Positions 10,098-23,242 of a stretch of 64,000 nucleotides of DNA are shown one piece after another. A program made the translations under genes and the position numbers. The DNA is taken from positions 105,683,796-105,747,795 of the forward strand of contig CM030366.1 in the NCBI GenBank assembly GCA_017893485.1. Reading direction: 5' to 3'. Below the pieces are notes generated by a model. It was not told where the DNA came from. It made no database searches and worked only from the letters and a program-made list of their open reading frames with translations. The number at the start of each line of letters is the position of its first letter. Positions within the stretch are counted from its first letter, which is position 1. This stretch comes from Hemerocallis citrina. Its lineage: Eukaryota > Streptophyta > Magnoliopsida > Asparagales > Asphodelaceae.

Positions 10098-11345
10098 AGC
10101 GAAATCAACAGATGAAGGGCCAAGAGATCAAGGAGATCTCGGTCTAGACAGGGAGATGGCATTAAATTACGAAGAAGGTTGGAAAGAAGCAGAGGATGGG
10201 GCTGAGATTTGAAGGAGGATGAGGAGGTGGTTTTTTGTGTAGCAAGGAAGATGTATGTTAATTCCTCAAAGGTGATGCCTGAATGCTCTTCAGTGTGCTT
10301 AGCGGAAAAAAAAAAAAAGACATTAAGAAAATGAATCCACAATAGTTGTGGGCGTATTGGACAGTTCTTGATTTTGATGGCTTTTGCTCTTTCTGAAGAG
10401 AAACAAGAAGAGGAATGACTTACAGCATGACCCATTGGACTGAAATTAGTGGATACAGTTATCAAATTTTTGTATGTTTCAGATTTGCTAGAAAACCATT
10501 GCTGGTATCGAAGAAGAAGTTGGTGTAGTCTTCAGAGTGGTTGCTTATGAATTGAAGCCATTCACAAGTTGAGTTGGATATATGAAAGGAATGGATATTT
10601 GTTGGAGGGATTCTAAGTCTGCCTAATGAAGTCTTCTATTCGACACAAGAAAAAGGATTTTCTACCCTTTCTTGTGTGTCTTTTATCGAAATAATAATGA
10701 TTTTTCTCTTCTTCGTCAAAGATTACTACTTCTTTCTTCTTTTCCGGGTTTATCAGAACTGCTTTGTTTAGATTCATAAGAAGTAGTAGATAAACAAAAA
10801 GGGTTAGCGAGGAAAAATTCATTGAGCAAATGAAACTTCTTTTATGTATTCAATTAACTTCAACTTATTCACTTATTAATTTATTTTATTGAATTAATTG
10901 AATTAAATTTTGGAATGGAATTCACTTATGAAATTGGAAATGAAACAGGTAAAATGAATTTTCTTTACCCGTAAAGATTAGAAATCTTGTAATATAACTT
11001 TAATTAGGTACTTTAAGTAACAACTTTTGAATAATCGGGTTCTTTTTGTAGAACTAGTGTGGTTTAGTTTTTGGATTAAATTTAGTCTCTAAGGTTCTTT
11101 CAAGTTTTTTGACTTTTTAGCTTGGTATGTGACTTTTTGAAGAGGTTTGGCTGGATAAGCATTATCGAGCAATGGCTACTCTATTGATGGCACTGGCTGC
11201 TGCTTTATCTGCAAAAAAAAAACAGGGAAGAAGCATTAAGGATAAGTTAGGTTATCAAAAAACATGATGGCGGTTTGTTTGCTGATGCAAAAGTCTGTTT
11301 TCGTACTTACCCGGCTTTCCTTAGTGCATATGTAGTCGCCGCGAC
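10098..11345. other. Unassigned sequence
   Basis: Continues the pre-insertion locus to the right of the LTR element. There is an A run near 10306 and AT-rich stretches at 10840-11050. Open frames on the minus strand at 10064-10465 and 10613-10822 lack recognisable domains. I see no gene I can support. Confidence 0.4.
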
Positions 11346-11479
11346 TCAAATTTTGGGTAATTGACATATAGAAATAGAAAATATGAGTTTCAGCCGTAGT
11401 CATTCTAACCCAAAATATGTGTTTTCATCGATAGACAAAAATCATGTCTCGTCCCACAAAAAAAAAATGTTGAAAGTGA

Positions 11480-11715
11480 ACAAACGATGAATGATTTACC
11501 GTCGCTGGATATATTTTAAAAGTAAAATTAAACGGATGGGAAATGATTTACCATTCCTTGATTTATTTATATAAAAAAATGAAAGGACGGGAAATCATCC
11601 CTCGTCCGATCGAGTCGCGCCAAGTTTAAAGCACGGATGAAACATTATTCTACGTCGCTTACGAAAAAATCAAAAAAAAAAGTCAAATGGTAAATCATTT
11701 GCCGTTTGATTCTTT
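11480..11715. repeat. Left array of ~28-bp palindromes
   Basis: Copies near 11485, 11534, 11585, 11633 and 11686, each a variant of GGACGGnAAATnATTTnCCGTCC. Spacing is about 50 bp. The same motif forms the right array, in the same element. Confidence 0.75.
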
Positions 11716-12738
11716 TCATCTTTTTTTTTTTTTTTTAAATTCGTAATTTCCCTTCATCTATCTTTCTCTCCTATAAATCTTCATTAGACGTTTGTTCAAT
11801 CAAAAACCAGATAACCTTCTTGTCCTCTGTCCCAACTCATTTTTTGCTTAAATATTAATCCAGCCTCCAAAATAACATCTCTTAATGTCGATCTGAAGAT
11901 TTATTGGCAGGAAGAAATCAAAGAGTCAAGCAAGTTCGGATCATTGCAATACAAGCAAACAACCTGAATCAGATATTCCAGATATGGATTAAGCGATCCG
12001 ACAAATTGGAAACGGGTAGTCGACAATTGGGGTCATATTTGTAAGCATATTACTAAAATTTCTTTTGGTGGGTTTTGTGCAATTAGGGAAGTTGAAATGG
12101 TCCAACTAAAGCATACAAGATATGCTCTCGTGTCCCACTAGTCAAGTAAATAATTGATAATGTAGGCTGGCAGCGTTATTTCACAATTGATACAGAGAAG
12201 TCATCTCATAAGCTTGTTGAGGCCTTGGTTGAGATGGTGGGACACTACCTACACATTTCATCTGTCATGCGGTGAGTTAGGATTCACCCCGTTGGATTGG
12301 GCGATGCTAACAGGAATATCGATCGGAATCGGTTCGAAACCACCGTGTAATGACAAGGAGTATCCATTCGAATTAGTTCAAGCCCGCTTCTTTCCTGAAA
12401 TAACTGCCAATGATTGGAAGTCTCAGGAAATACACTATTCGTTTCTGAAAAAATATTTTCATAGCAGTGTGATTGAGGACGCCAAAACTGATAACGTTAA
12501 AGCCATGACCATTGCACGCACATTCTTTTTTTACTTCTTCGTTGAATTTCTTTTCTCCAATGATGCTTTAGTTGTAAGGTGTGGTTGGCTTGCAGCCCTT
12601 GAAGATCTTACTAAAGTGGGCACATTTGATTGGGGTAGTCAAGCTTTGGCACTGTTATACATGTCATTGGATTCTTGTTCCAGAAATAAAGTGAAGGCTT
12701 TCAATGGGCTATGGCAAGTACTCGAGGTACCCAATATT

Positions 12739-15468
12739 TTTTTTGATGAAATGGATAGAGTCTTGCAACTCCAGCCAGCACAATCAATTATATTAAACGA
12801 AAACTGTACAATAGGCAGTTCTACAAGGCGTAAAACCAGCAAGCGAACAACTAAAAACAACCGAAAAACAAAGTAACACACAGAGAGAAGATACAAAAGC
12901 GAACTCAGGCTGTAAATACATAAACCTAGCCGCCAGAATAAACTAAGACTAATGGCAGGCTAGCAGTCAGAGAGGCAAGATGTGAGACTAAAAGAAGCCT
13001 CACTCCCACGTCCACCCTCGCAACGGAGAGACCAACACTAGCATAGATCACTCCCTGCCGAGCCACCATACAAGATCAAGCCAGAAGGAAAAGGAATAGA
13101 ACCAACTGCGATCAAGCGATCGCAGAGAGGCAGAGGCCAGAAAACACAAACCCAAAGCCTCCAACCGTCGACACCTTACAGGCCAGAATGCACTGACGCC
13201 AGACAACCACAAAGCGCCGCAAGGGGGCTAGGGCGACAAAGTTCACCGACAACAGGAGGCAACTAAAGACTGTCTCAAGCCAGGCAACAACAAACATTCT
13301 CATCTAAAAAATTCTCACCGAAGTCCGACAACCAAAAACAGCCGCAAGAAGGCTGGAAAAAATGAAAGGCATATATGCCAAGAAACATTCAACCATAAAT
13401 AGTGGAAGGAATTAAACTAGGGTACCACCAACCAAACACAAAATGAAAGGAGGCAAGTTCCTCCATACCCAGCGCTCAGCGCTGCAGCACACCAAAAAAC
13501 CTCCGATACACCCAGCTCATAATGGTAGTAAAGCAATCGAAAGGCACACATAAATAGCCAAAAGACAAAGAGAAAAAATTCCACTTTAGAGAAACATGAA
13601 ACAAAGATGCTAAAACAACCATATACCAACATCCCAGTACAGTCAGGGGAGTAGGCTAGAATAGCCCGCCCAAAAGCACCTAGAGCTACAAAAGTAGAAG
13701 ATAGCTGTACAAAAAACTAAGCCCTTGCTTAGAATAAGGATAGGAAAAAGAGAACGTCACAGAATGTATCCTATTAACAGAGATAAGGAGAGTAAAGCAT
13801 CCACTGTGCTACATGCAGAGCTGAAACGAAGCAAGACAACTGGTGCACATCGGAATAGCATCAAAAAGGGAGGTAATCCAAAAGCTCCTTCAAGCCTGCG
13901 AAAAAAGTCAGAGACGATAATTTAAACGCAGAAAACAACAAGAAGGTTATAAAGCATTAAGGTTACGGAGGCAAAGTAATGATTCATTTAGACGGCGACT
14001 GTTAAGAGAAAATCTAGCTTCGAGTTTTAAATTCGAGGACCAGAAATTGAAAAGAAATAAAAAGTCTTCAATGATGGTATAGATAGGGGAAGCTCTGTGT
14101 TTGAATAATCTCTTATTTCTTTCCGACCACGTAATCCAAATGATAATCAAAACCGACAGGTTCCACGATTGGTGGTAGCTTTTATTCGTGGGATGAAGAG
14201 ACCAACATGAGGATAAGTTGGATGGAATTGAAGGGTATTCCCAGGCTAGAGAAAAAATTTTCCACAGAGGGCGGATGAAATCGCATCCAACCAACAGGTG
14301 ATCAACATCTTCGAAATTGTTAGAGAAAAGAGGACACAATTGTCCTCACGCTAAGTTCCTTTTGTTGAGAATTTCGACGGTAAGGAGTCTGTTGTTGAGA
14401 GTGAGCCAAGCGAGGATTTTCACCTTCAGAGGGGCACAGGTACCCCAGATGAAGTCAGCAAAAGAGTAAGTGCCTCGAAAGTTAAGAAATTTATAAAAGG
14501 ATTTAACAGAGTAGACCCCCGCCGAGTTCCAACGCCATGAAAAATCTTCTTTTGGATGCCACTCAAAGTTGTTAAGGGATAAAAGGAGATCGTTAAGATC
14601 AGACGTAAGATGAGGTGGAAGATCTGAAGAGAAGGGGATGAGCCAATGCCTTTGTGAGTTAATAAGGTAGAAAGAATTAGCCACCGTGGCGTTGGGACTG
14701 GAGGCTAATCGGAAGAGGGCCGGGAAGGTCGAGGCAAGCTTGGTGTTACCGATCCAGAGATCGGACCAGAACTTGGTCTTGGAACCGTCAAAACATTCAT
14801 GGAAGATGCCGTATTGGAATGAAGCGGCCGCTTTCCAAACACCCTTCCAGAATGGGGAAGCATTGCGAGGAAGGCTGGGAGGAAAGTCCCACATATGACA
14901 TCTAGAAAAGCAATTAATATTAATACTTTGGATCCAAGGTAAATGATCGTTTTTTAAAAATCTCCATAGCCATTTTCCCAGCAAAGCGATATTTTGGTGT
15001 CTGAGATCCAGAACACCCCCTGCCTCTTTGGAAGAGCAGATCAATTTCCAGTTGCTAAGGTGTGATCCTGGCTTGAGAAGGAGGGAACCCGACCAGAAAA
15101 ATTACTTCTGATTTGGTCAATCCTCTTGATCACCCAAGTGGGGATATAATAGAACGACATCATATAAAAGGGAATAGAGGAAAAGACCGAGTTAAGTAGG
15201 ATTAAGCTACCACCTCGGGAGAGTAGTTTCCCTGACCAAACGTTACATCTGGATTCTACCTTATCCACCATAGGCAACCAGTCTGATTTATGCAGTTTAC
15301 CCCATCTGAGGGGAATACCCAAATACATAATGGGGAACATAGCAGTAGGATAGTTAAAGAAATGGGAAATCTCATTTTGGTGATTTGGAGAACCTCCAAG
15401 CCAGAGAATTGAAGATTTTTGAAAATTGATCGAAAGGCCGGAGGCTATTTCAAAGAAGTAGAGCAGAA
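12739..15468 (-). mobile_element. L1-type LINE, 5'-truncated, in the PMD intron
   Basis: Target duplications GTACCCAATATT (12727-12738) and GTGCCCAATATT (15469-15480) differ at one base. A T8 run at 12738-12745 is the poly(A) tail on the minus strand, and the 3' end reads ctctatccatttcatc. About 1.1 kb of 3' untranslated sequence precedes it. Coding sequence is the C-terminal part of ORF2 only, so the copy is truncated at its 5' end. It sits wholly in an intron, so the host PMD transcript could still have been spliced. Confidence 0.9.
13947..15340 (-). pseudogene. LINE ORF2 C-terminal part (RT thumb to zf-RVT)
   Basis: Minus-strand ORF2 tail: MYLGIPLRWGK, then SRGGSLILLNSVFSSIP, which is the RT connection typical of plant L1. 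Next come GGVLDLRHQNIALLGKWLWR and FWSDLWIGN, and lastly the zf-RVT domain with CPLF, then DVDHLLVGCDFIRPLWKIF. A one-base loss near 15100 shifts the frame. A single TGA at 14346-14348, in frame, probably came from CGA. No endonuclease or catalytic RT motif is left. Confidence 0.85.
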
Positions 15469-16252
15469 GTGCCCAATATTAATAAAGAGTTTTTACTTTA
15501 CTATTAAATACAATGTTATTTATTTAATATATCTAATTAAGATAGTTTTGTAATCTCAGCACTGGGTTTATGAATACACACATGTATGTGTTCCAATAAG
15601 TGCAGCAACAGAAAATCTTGCCGACACATTATCGGATGCTGACAAACGGCCAAAAATTTCACGTTGGAATTGCAGTGAATTGGAGAATCGAAGAACAGAT
15701 CAGGTTACATACAATATTTCTGTAGCCAGGTATCAATTGGAGATGTGGACTTCAGCATCTATTATGTGGCAACCGTATCTTCATATGAGGGTGAGCATGA
15801 TATTATACTTGCAAATATCATGTCTCGTCACTGAGTTGTTTTTCAGTTTTGCGAATAAGTTAAAGTGCATATTTATATCCAATTATTCAAACTTAAATTT
15901 TAGTGTACTTAAATGTTGACTATTCTAAACTACTAATTATGTTATAGGGTGTTTGGTATCTTGATGATCGTTGTTATCGTCAATTGACTGTGATTATTGT
16001 TATACCGAGAGACCTACCGGTTGTTATGATTCGAATACCACCACACGACATATGTCTACCTATAGACGCTTCTCATTTGGTCTAGCCTGTACACCAACGT
16101 ATATACGATAGCAATGTCAACCGTTCCAATGTTTAATCTTCTTCATATTACAACATAATAAAATACAAGATGTAACTAATAAGCATGAAATAGAAGCCTA
16201 ATACTTTATTTTTTTCATTTAGAAGCAATTTAATATGAAAGACAAGATATGA

Positions 16253-16256
<4 letters not shown>

Positions 16257-16294
<38 letters not shown>

Positions 16295-18681
16295 AGCCTT
16301 TTTCCCAACTAGTTGGGGTCGGCTACATGAATCCTGGTTTTCTATTCTGCTCAGTTTAGCCAATATCTTTCGTAAGGTCACAAGCTATTATATATTTTCT
16401 TATTGTTTCCACCCAAGTTAGTTTAGGTCTTCTCTGCCCCCAACTCTACCTTCAATACTTATCAAATCACTCTTTCTAACGGAGGCACTACTAGGTTTAC
16501 CTGTGACTTATCCAAACCACCTGAGACGATTCTCTCTTAATTTATCTTGGATTGGAGCTACCTTTAGCATGTCTCGTATATACTCGTCTTTAATTCTATC
16601 CTTCATTATTTTACCACACATCCATCTTAGCATCTTCATCTCTACTACACTCATTTTTTGGACATGTTATTTCTTTATTGCCCAACACTTTGCTCCATAC
16701 ATCATTGCTGGTCTAATAGTCGTCCTATAAAATTTTTTCTTCAACTTCAAAGGTATACGTTTGTCACACAAAACACCACTGACACTTCTTCACTTATGCC
16801 ACCCTGCTTGTATCCTATGTATAATATCTTCAAAAATCTCCTTATCGCTTTGTATAATCGAGCCTAGATATCGGAAATGGTCTCTCTTAGGTATCTCTTG
16901 ACTATCAAGCTTCACTATTTCTTCAATTGTGTTCCGAATATCACTAAAATTATACTCTATATACTCTGTTTTAGTTCTGTTTATCCTAAAGCTTCTAGCT
17001 TCCAAAGTTTCTATCCACAATTCTAATTTAGCATTCACTCTTGCTCTAATCTCGTCCACTAAGACGATGTTATCGACAAAAAGTATACACCAAGGTACCT
17101 CATTTTGTATTCCTCGCGTCAATTCATCCATAACCAAAGTAAAGAGGTAGGGGCTTAAAGTCGAACCTTGGTGTAAACCTACTGTAATAGAAAAATCACT
17201 GGCTTCTCCTGTAGTTGTTCTAATTGTGGTCGTTGCCCCTTCATACATATCCTTAATTACCTCAATATGCCGAATACTTACTCTTTTATTATTTAACACC
17301 CATCATACTATGTCTCTAGGGATTTTATCATATGCTTTTTGTAGATATAAAAACCATATGTAGATATTTCTTATTCTCCCTATATTTTTTCATAAGTCTC
17401 CTCAGTACATAAATTGCTTCCATTGTTGACCTCCCAGGAATAAATCCAAACTGATTCTCAGACACTGTAGTTTCTAGTCTTAGTTTATGTTTGATCATTC
17501 TCTCACAAATTTTCATTGTATGACTCATTAATTTAATCCCTCGGTAGTTGGAGCAACTTTGTATATCTCCTTTTTTTTATATAGGTACTAAAATACTCTT
17601 TCTCCATTTATCGGGCATCTTTTTAGTCATCAAAATTCTATTAAATAATTTTGTTAGCCAACTCAGTCCTACATCCCCAAGACACTTCCAAACTTCAATG
17701 GGTATTTCATCCTTCCTAGAGCATTTCGAACATTCGATGTCATAATTCTACGGAAAAAACATATGCTCTCAACTCTCCCTCGAGTCCTCTATATTTAAGT
17801 TACCCACAACATTTTCATTTAATAACTTCTCAAAGTAATTTCGTCATCTTTCCTTAATTTCCTCATCTTTTACTAAGACTCTTGAATCCTCACTCTTAAT
17901 ATACCTAATTCTATCTGGATATTTTGTTTTTTTATCCCTTTGTTTAGCAAGCTTATAAATATTAATTTCCCTTTCTTTTGTTCCTAATTTTGTGTAAAAA
18001 TCATCATAAACTTTTTCTTTTGCATCTCTTACCGCTTTCTTAACTTCTTTTTTAACGGTCTTATATCTCTCCAAATCCTCTTCATTTCTACTTTTTTGCC
18101 ATATTTTGAAGGTTGATCTTTTTTCTCTCACAATATATTGGATTTCTTCTTATCACCACCATATTTCTTTATTTGGGAACCCTCAACCCTTAGATTCTCC
18201 AAGTACCTCGTTTGAAATTTCTCTTATGTACGTAGCCATTTTAGTCCACATTATATTTGTCTCACATTTCAATTCCATGATGCTCCTTTAATGATTTTAT
18301 CTCTAAAAACTTCTAGTTTCTCTCCCTTCAAGTTCCACCACCTAATTCTTGGGTTCTTAGCCTCCTTCCTTACACATATATGTTTTCCAATCTTAACATC
18401 TAATACCATTAATCTATGTTGTGAGGTTAAACACTCTCCCGGCATAACTTTACAATCGTTACATGTTAAGCGATCCACGTTTCTAGTGATGAAAAAATCA
18501 ATCTGACTCCTATTTGCCCCACTTTAAAAGGTTATCAAATGTTTCTCTTTCTTTCTAAAATAAGTATTTGCTAGTATAAGATCACACGAAACCGAAAAGT
18601 CTAATAGAGCCTTTCTATCAACATTCTTATTTCCAAATCCATGTTCTCCATGCACCCTCTCATATTCCATGTTAAAAAGAG
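16257..18681 (-). mobile_element. RTE-clade LINE, 5'-truncated
   Basis: A (AAC)n run at 16254-16295 is the (GTT)n tail typical of plant RTE elements, followed by the family 3' end ccaactagttggggtcggct. Target duplications AAGATATGAAAAC (16244-16256) and AAGATATAAAAAC (18682-18694) differ at one base. The copy begins inside the endonuclease domain. It lies between the PMD gene and the NAM-associated gene of the host element. Confidence 0.9.
16790..18478 (-). pseudogene. RTE LINE endonuclease/reverse transcriptase, decayed
   Basis: From right to left: the endonuclease end (CKVMPGECLTSQHRLMVLDV, with the catalytic His), a Lys/Glu-rich linker (17844-18131), then RT pieces SENQFGFIPGRSTMEAIY, TTTGEASDFSITVGLHQGS and LSPYLFTLVMDELTRG. 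The polymerase box reads FVDN instead of the usual FADD, so one catalytic Asp is lost. Several stops and frame changes separate the pieces. This is a dead copy. Confidence 0.85.
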
Positions 18682-18719
18682 AAGATATAAAAACATATAA
18701 CTAATAATTAAATACTACT

Positions 18720-19620
18720 TTACCCCGGATGGTAGCCTCTTTTTTGCATAATTTCATTCTGTCGACACATGCAATAATAACGGTGAGTCTCAGGTAAGCT
18801 AGTGAGGTCCATACTCATTATGAGATCTTCTTCTATTCTTTCTTTCAATTCGTAGTCTTTTAGTTTCATCGCCAACCTCCTTTCTTGCGTCTCTTTATAA
18901 AAAGAGTTAAAAATTTTCATCTACTCAACCATTGCAGCAATTTCGGTTGATTCGGCTGTCCACTTTCCTTTTTTCTTCTCTACTTTTCTACCAAGTGGTC
19001 AAGAGAGTGGTGTAGGTGCATCGACCGCAACTGGTATATCAGAATCCCAGTCGACGCATGTGGGCAAACGTGTTGTACTACCACCTTCACTGGATTGAGA
19101 ACTCGGAACTATTTCAAATACATGAGTTGTGCACAAGAAAAAATTTGGTTGATCTTTAAGAATTTCGTAACACTCTTTGAATTTGAAGGATTACCCAGCT
19201 ATTTGCATGTATTCCATTCGAGCATCGCGTACCTTTCCACAATTAGTAAATGTAGATTAATAATGGCGTAAATAAACAATAAATACTTTAATGCACTCTA
19301 TTTAAAAACTAACCACACCTTATCCGCCTCCGTAGTACTGCATGCCGCTCTATTTGTGACACTGCTCAACTTCGGACTGTACAAAGAAACTTCTTTTGAA
19401 ATGATTGAGAATCGACTAAAAAGAGAGCCGGCAGTTCTATCGATAGTAGTGCCTAAGAGACTGACAAATGTAAAATAAATGCGATCCTAAAATTGTGTCC
19501 CTGTTTGATTGCTACTGTTCAACGGATCTTGGGTGATAGCAACCCAACTTTGAGCCAAAAATAACATCTTCAATACCGGAGTATGCTCGGCCTCTATTTG
19601 GACGATTTGCCAAGAAATCG
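18720..19620 (-). pseudogene. NAM-associated / Myb-like DNA-binding protein, 2 exons
   Basis: Minus-strand gene of the family with a trihelix/Myb-like start and a NAM-associated C-terminal domain, the type that accompanies PIF/Harbinger transposases. Exon 1 (about 19620-19312) reads RGRAYSGIEDV, LAQSWVAITQDPLNSS, then AGSLFSRFSIISKEV. A short intron follows (donor GTTAGT, acceptor near 19235). Exon 2 reads FKFKECYEILKDQPNF, PLGRKVEKKKGKW, then MSMDLTSLPETHRYYCMCRQ. One extra T near 19562 shifts the frame. Stops sit where Trp or Arg is expected. It was probably the second gene of the surrounding element. Confidence 0.7.
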
Positions 19621-19879
19621 ATTAAAAAAACCTGAAATAAGGAGATAGAGAAAGATGCAAAAAATAAAATTGGGAAGAACCGAATGTAGAATGAATCAAA
19701 ATGTGTTTGGAAAACAAATGAAAACCACACAAAATGAGGATGAAATTTATAGCCAATTGATTTTTTCATAGCCGTTGTGCTTCGTTTCCAAAAAAATAGT
19801 CGTTGGAGTAGAGAAATGTGAGTGTTTCTAAATTTAAGCCGTTGGAGGGTATATATGTAATTCAAAAATAATTTTTTTT

Positions 19880-20140
19880 TAACAAAGGGACGGAAGATGA
19901 TGAATCGCCCCTTCATTTTTTTTTTGCAAATTAAATTGAGGGACGGTGAATCATTTACCGCCCCGACATTTTTTTAAAAGAAAATCGTTCGGACAGGAAA
20001 TGATTTCTCGTCCGATCATTTTTTTAAAAATTTGTTTGGGATGGTAAATTATTACCCGTCCGATACTTATATTAAAAAAAATTGCGACGAAAGATGATAT
20101 TTCGTCCTATTGAACAGATGAAATATCAACTTTCGTCTAC
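19880..20140. repeat. Right array of ~28-bp palindromes
   Basis: Copies near 19886, 19938, 19992, 20038, 20082 and 20113, for example GGACGGTGAATCATTTACCG and GACGAAAGATGATATTTCGTC. Together with the left array they mark the subterminal regions of the PMD element. Confidence 0.75.
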
Positions 20141-23100
20141 TATTTTTCCCATATTCCTATATTGCCTGCCAAATATAGCAGACCACCATTCACCAAACAC
20201 CCAAATTTTGGGTATATAGCCAACGACTTCAACACCGTTTTTTCTATTTTTTGCAAAATTTGGTAAAAAGCAAATAACTACAGATGTTCTTATCAAGGAG
20301 AAAACAACGAATGGAAGGGAAAAAAAGAAGAAACTGTATACCCTTTTACATTACACATAGATTAGAAAGATGAAAGCCACTAATTAACTCAACCTCCAAA
20401 AATGAGAGAGAGAACTGGTGAGAAGCAACCGTATACCACGATTCTTAGCGCTATCATGTTTTTATCTGTGGCTGGCAGATTTTTTATTCTTCAGTTTGTG
20501 ATGACTCGAAGGAGTGGGTGATTGACTGTCACGCCCCGCTTCCCAAAAATACGGAATACGAGTACATGACATTGGCCTAGCGAATGACTAACGTCACTCA
20601 TAAGCTGTTTATCCGATCAACTCAACAATATAAACAATACAGAACAATTACGCAAGCAATAATAATAATCTCATGAACAATAATTCTTGGAATGAAGCAA
20701 TATAAAATATCTCAAGTACAATAATAGTCCAATATCTGGAAACAAATAATAGCAATATTCGGGTCAAAAGCCCACAATACAATAGAATAACAATGGTGCA
20801 ATAATTAAGTCTTCATGACAAAACAATAATTTTAATCCATCAGGAAGTTCAATAGAATAACAATGGTCCAATAACGATGGTATCAATTCCTTCACCAATG
20901 TTGTTCTTCTAATCCATCAGGAAATTCACCATCAACACCTGTAAACACTTCATCTAAAAAGAAGAGAAAAATTGTCCTTAGAGCAAGTCGTTGATAGCAA
21001 GTAGAGAAAGCAGGGAACAATGGAATAACGGTATAATAATGAATTCAATGGATCAATAGGAATCAATAACATGGCACGATAGCAATAATTAATATCACGG
21101 TAATCAATGCAATGGTTATAAATAATATTTCAATATTCGGTAATAATAATCAATTATCAATAACGGTAACACTTAGCCAACAATCGATATCAATAGGAAC
21201 ATTGATGAACAATATGCAGTGTCGATGTGATGCAAATTCTTAAGTCTATTAATCATTTTAATCCTAACTAATGTAGCACTTCATGCGTCCCATCTATTTA
21301 CCACATGGTTGCTACATACAAACAAGTTACGTTTAGACTTAGTAGTGGATTTTATAGTTCATGTACTCGGCAACGGTATTCAATAATGATCGATGACCGA
21401 ATCAATCGAGATACTATAGTCAGTAATCTACAATTAATCGATGACCGATATGACCAATAGACCAATAAACCAATAGACCAATAAACCAATAAACCAATAA
21501 ATAAGAAAACACGGGCCCTCCTCCAAGTACATTTCTTATATTGTCCACTACTAAAGTCACCCCTTAAACCCCGACTTGTTAATTATTTATCAATGCAACA
21601 ATACAACATGCAATTTGAGACATGAGATGAATAATAGTATTAATAGGGGGAACAATAGGAGGATAACATGAAGTAGGAAAATTGTAATGGTGACAGTAAC
21701 TCATTAGAATCATGCAATGCATCATACATACAATAATTCATACAATACTACGATATAGGAATAATTAATCTATTAAAAACTGAAATATAAAATTATGGAT
21801 AGCAAAAGTAGTCTGTACAAAAATGCAGTTTCCCGCTGCTTTAGAAATCGAAAATTGAATCCGTCAGAAATTCTAGAAACTAGACTTTCACAAGGTTCCA
21901 ACGCATATTTAAAGTTCAAAAATCCGACAATAGTAGCTAGGTCAATCACATGCTTCTTTACAGATTTCATGTTCAGGCAGAATATTGACATCATGTTACT
22001 CTTTCTTAGAATCGGCATAAATTCAATAATAAATTCATTAAAAATATTTATTAAACTCCTAAACATGTTAACTAATGTTCTGGAAATTTTCAGAGCCATA
22101 TTTTATCATTTGATCAGCATTTTTACTGTTTAAACATGAAAGATATAAGAATCTGAAAATCTGAAAGTAAAAAACACAGTTGTAGTAAAACGGGCATAAC
22201 TTTTGCTACACAACTCGGAATTAAAAAATTCAAAATGTTTTGGAAACTAGAAAGATAATTCTAAAATTCATATTCAGAAAGTAATTCGGTTTAAGATCAT
22301 TTACTGGTTCAAAAATAGCAGTCAACATACAGGTCAGCAAGCACTATACAGGATTTGTGTAGTTTTCTTGAAATAATTTAATTAAACACGATGGGTATCA
22401 ATTCTACTAGTCGATAAACTATATAATAAGCATAATGAGTGTCAAAACATGATAAATAAAATTAGAACACATACATACACTAATCTATCATCAATCAAAC
22501 ATTAATCGATCAAACAATATATAACCTAGCAATTGTCTTTACAATAATTCATTATGTCGTGACTATATGTGTAACCCTATTATCAATTCCACATGAATGC
22601 ATGAAAGATTCAATCTTTGGAGTCAAAAGTGGCACGATGTCAAGAATATTGGGGTTAGCTCGTGTAAATCCACAATAGACCCAACAAAGATAATCAATAC
22701 AGCAATATGATAACGAAGAGGATCTACTTGCAAGAATTTCAATGAAACTTGAATTTGATGCAATGTACAATTCAAGAAAACAGTGACTTGCCTGTTAGAC
22801 GGTGAAAACAAATACCAAGAATAACGGGATAAGAGTCCCGAAGCAACGAACCCAAATTCGCAACAACACGATCCCACGAACACACAATATAACATGTGCG
22901 AACCACGTGTAAAAGAGAAACCCAAATCCACCACAGCAAGAGGGCAATGGCAGCACTGCAACTTGCGGCCAGGGCCCAAGGTGGCTGCGGCGACAGGGTC
23001 ACTAGTCGACGTCGACGCGGCGGTGGGTGAGCGGTGGAAGCGGCGTCGATGGCGAGGTCAAGCGACACCAAGGTGGGTTGGGGTTTTGGCTGTCTGTCGA

Positions 23101-23234
23101 CGAGTACGGAAGAGGAGGAGGGTCGGGGTTATGGGGGGTTTCTGGTGGCGGCTGTGTGGGCGTCGACGGGGGAGAGAGAATAGGCGGCTAGTGTTTCGAA
23201 AATTGTGTAATTTTTAGGGTTTGCATTAGGGTTG

Positions 23235-23242
23235 TATTTATA
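23235..23242 (-). promoter_or_regulatory. TATA box of the 3.5-kb LTR
   Basis: TATAAATA on the minus strand, followed by aaccctaatgcaaaccctaa, consistent with a U3/R border. Confidence 0.55.

Larger units (their letters stand above)
12150..16085 (+). pseudogene. Plant-mobile-domain (PMD) protein gene, 3 exons
   Basis: Aminotransferase-like plant mobile domain, related to MAIN-LIKE proteins and often carried by transposons. Exon 1 reads VEALVE and WWDTTYTFHL across a one-base frame change near 12220. It continues through LGFTPLDWAMLTGISIG to FNGLWQVLE, and the donor GTACCC is at 12727. Exon 2 (15560-15790) begins HWVYEYTHVC and ends MWQPYLHMR, with a GTGAGC donor. Exon 3 (from 15948) reads GVWYLDDRCYRQLTV and stops at 16083. 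Exon order, frame and phase fit PMD proteins. The first intron holds a 2.7-kb L1 LINE. The frame change and early stop suggest decay. The role of PMD proteins in transposons is not settled. Confidence 0.75.
11346..20262. mobile_element. Palindrome-ended DNA element with PMD and NAM-associated genes
   Basis: Inferred boundaries. The left end, CAAATTTTGGGT followed by AAATAGAAAA, matches the reverse complement of the right end: CAAATTTTG, AAATAGAAAA, and later a shared ACCCAAAAT block. Inside each end is an array of five or six imperfect palindromes (see 11480-11715 and 19880-20140). Between them lie a plus-strand plant-mobile-domain gene and a minus-strand NAM-associated/Myb-like gene, with an L1 and an RTE LINE inserted later. 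Without the LINEs the element is about 3.8 kb. I found no clear target duplication, and the class (Harbinger-, MULE- or CACTA-like) is unresolved. The NAM-associated gene hints at PIF/Harbinger; the end arrays hint at other classes. Confidence 0.55.
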
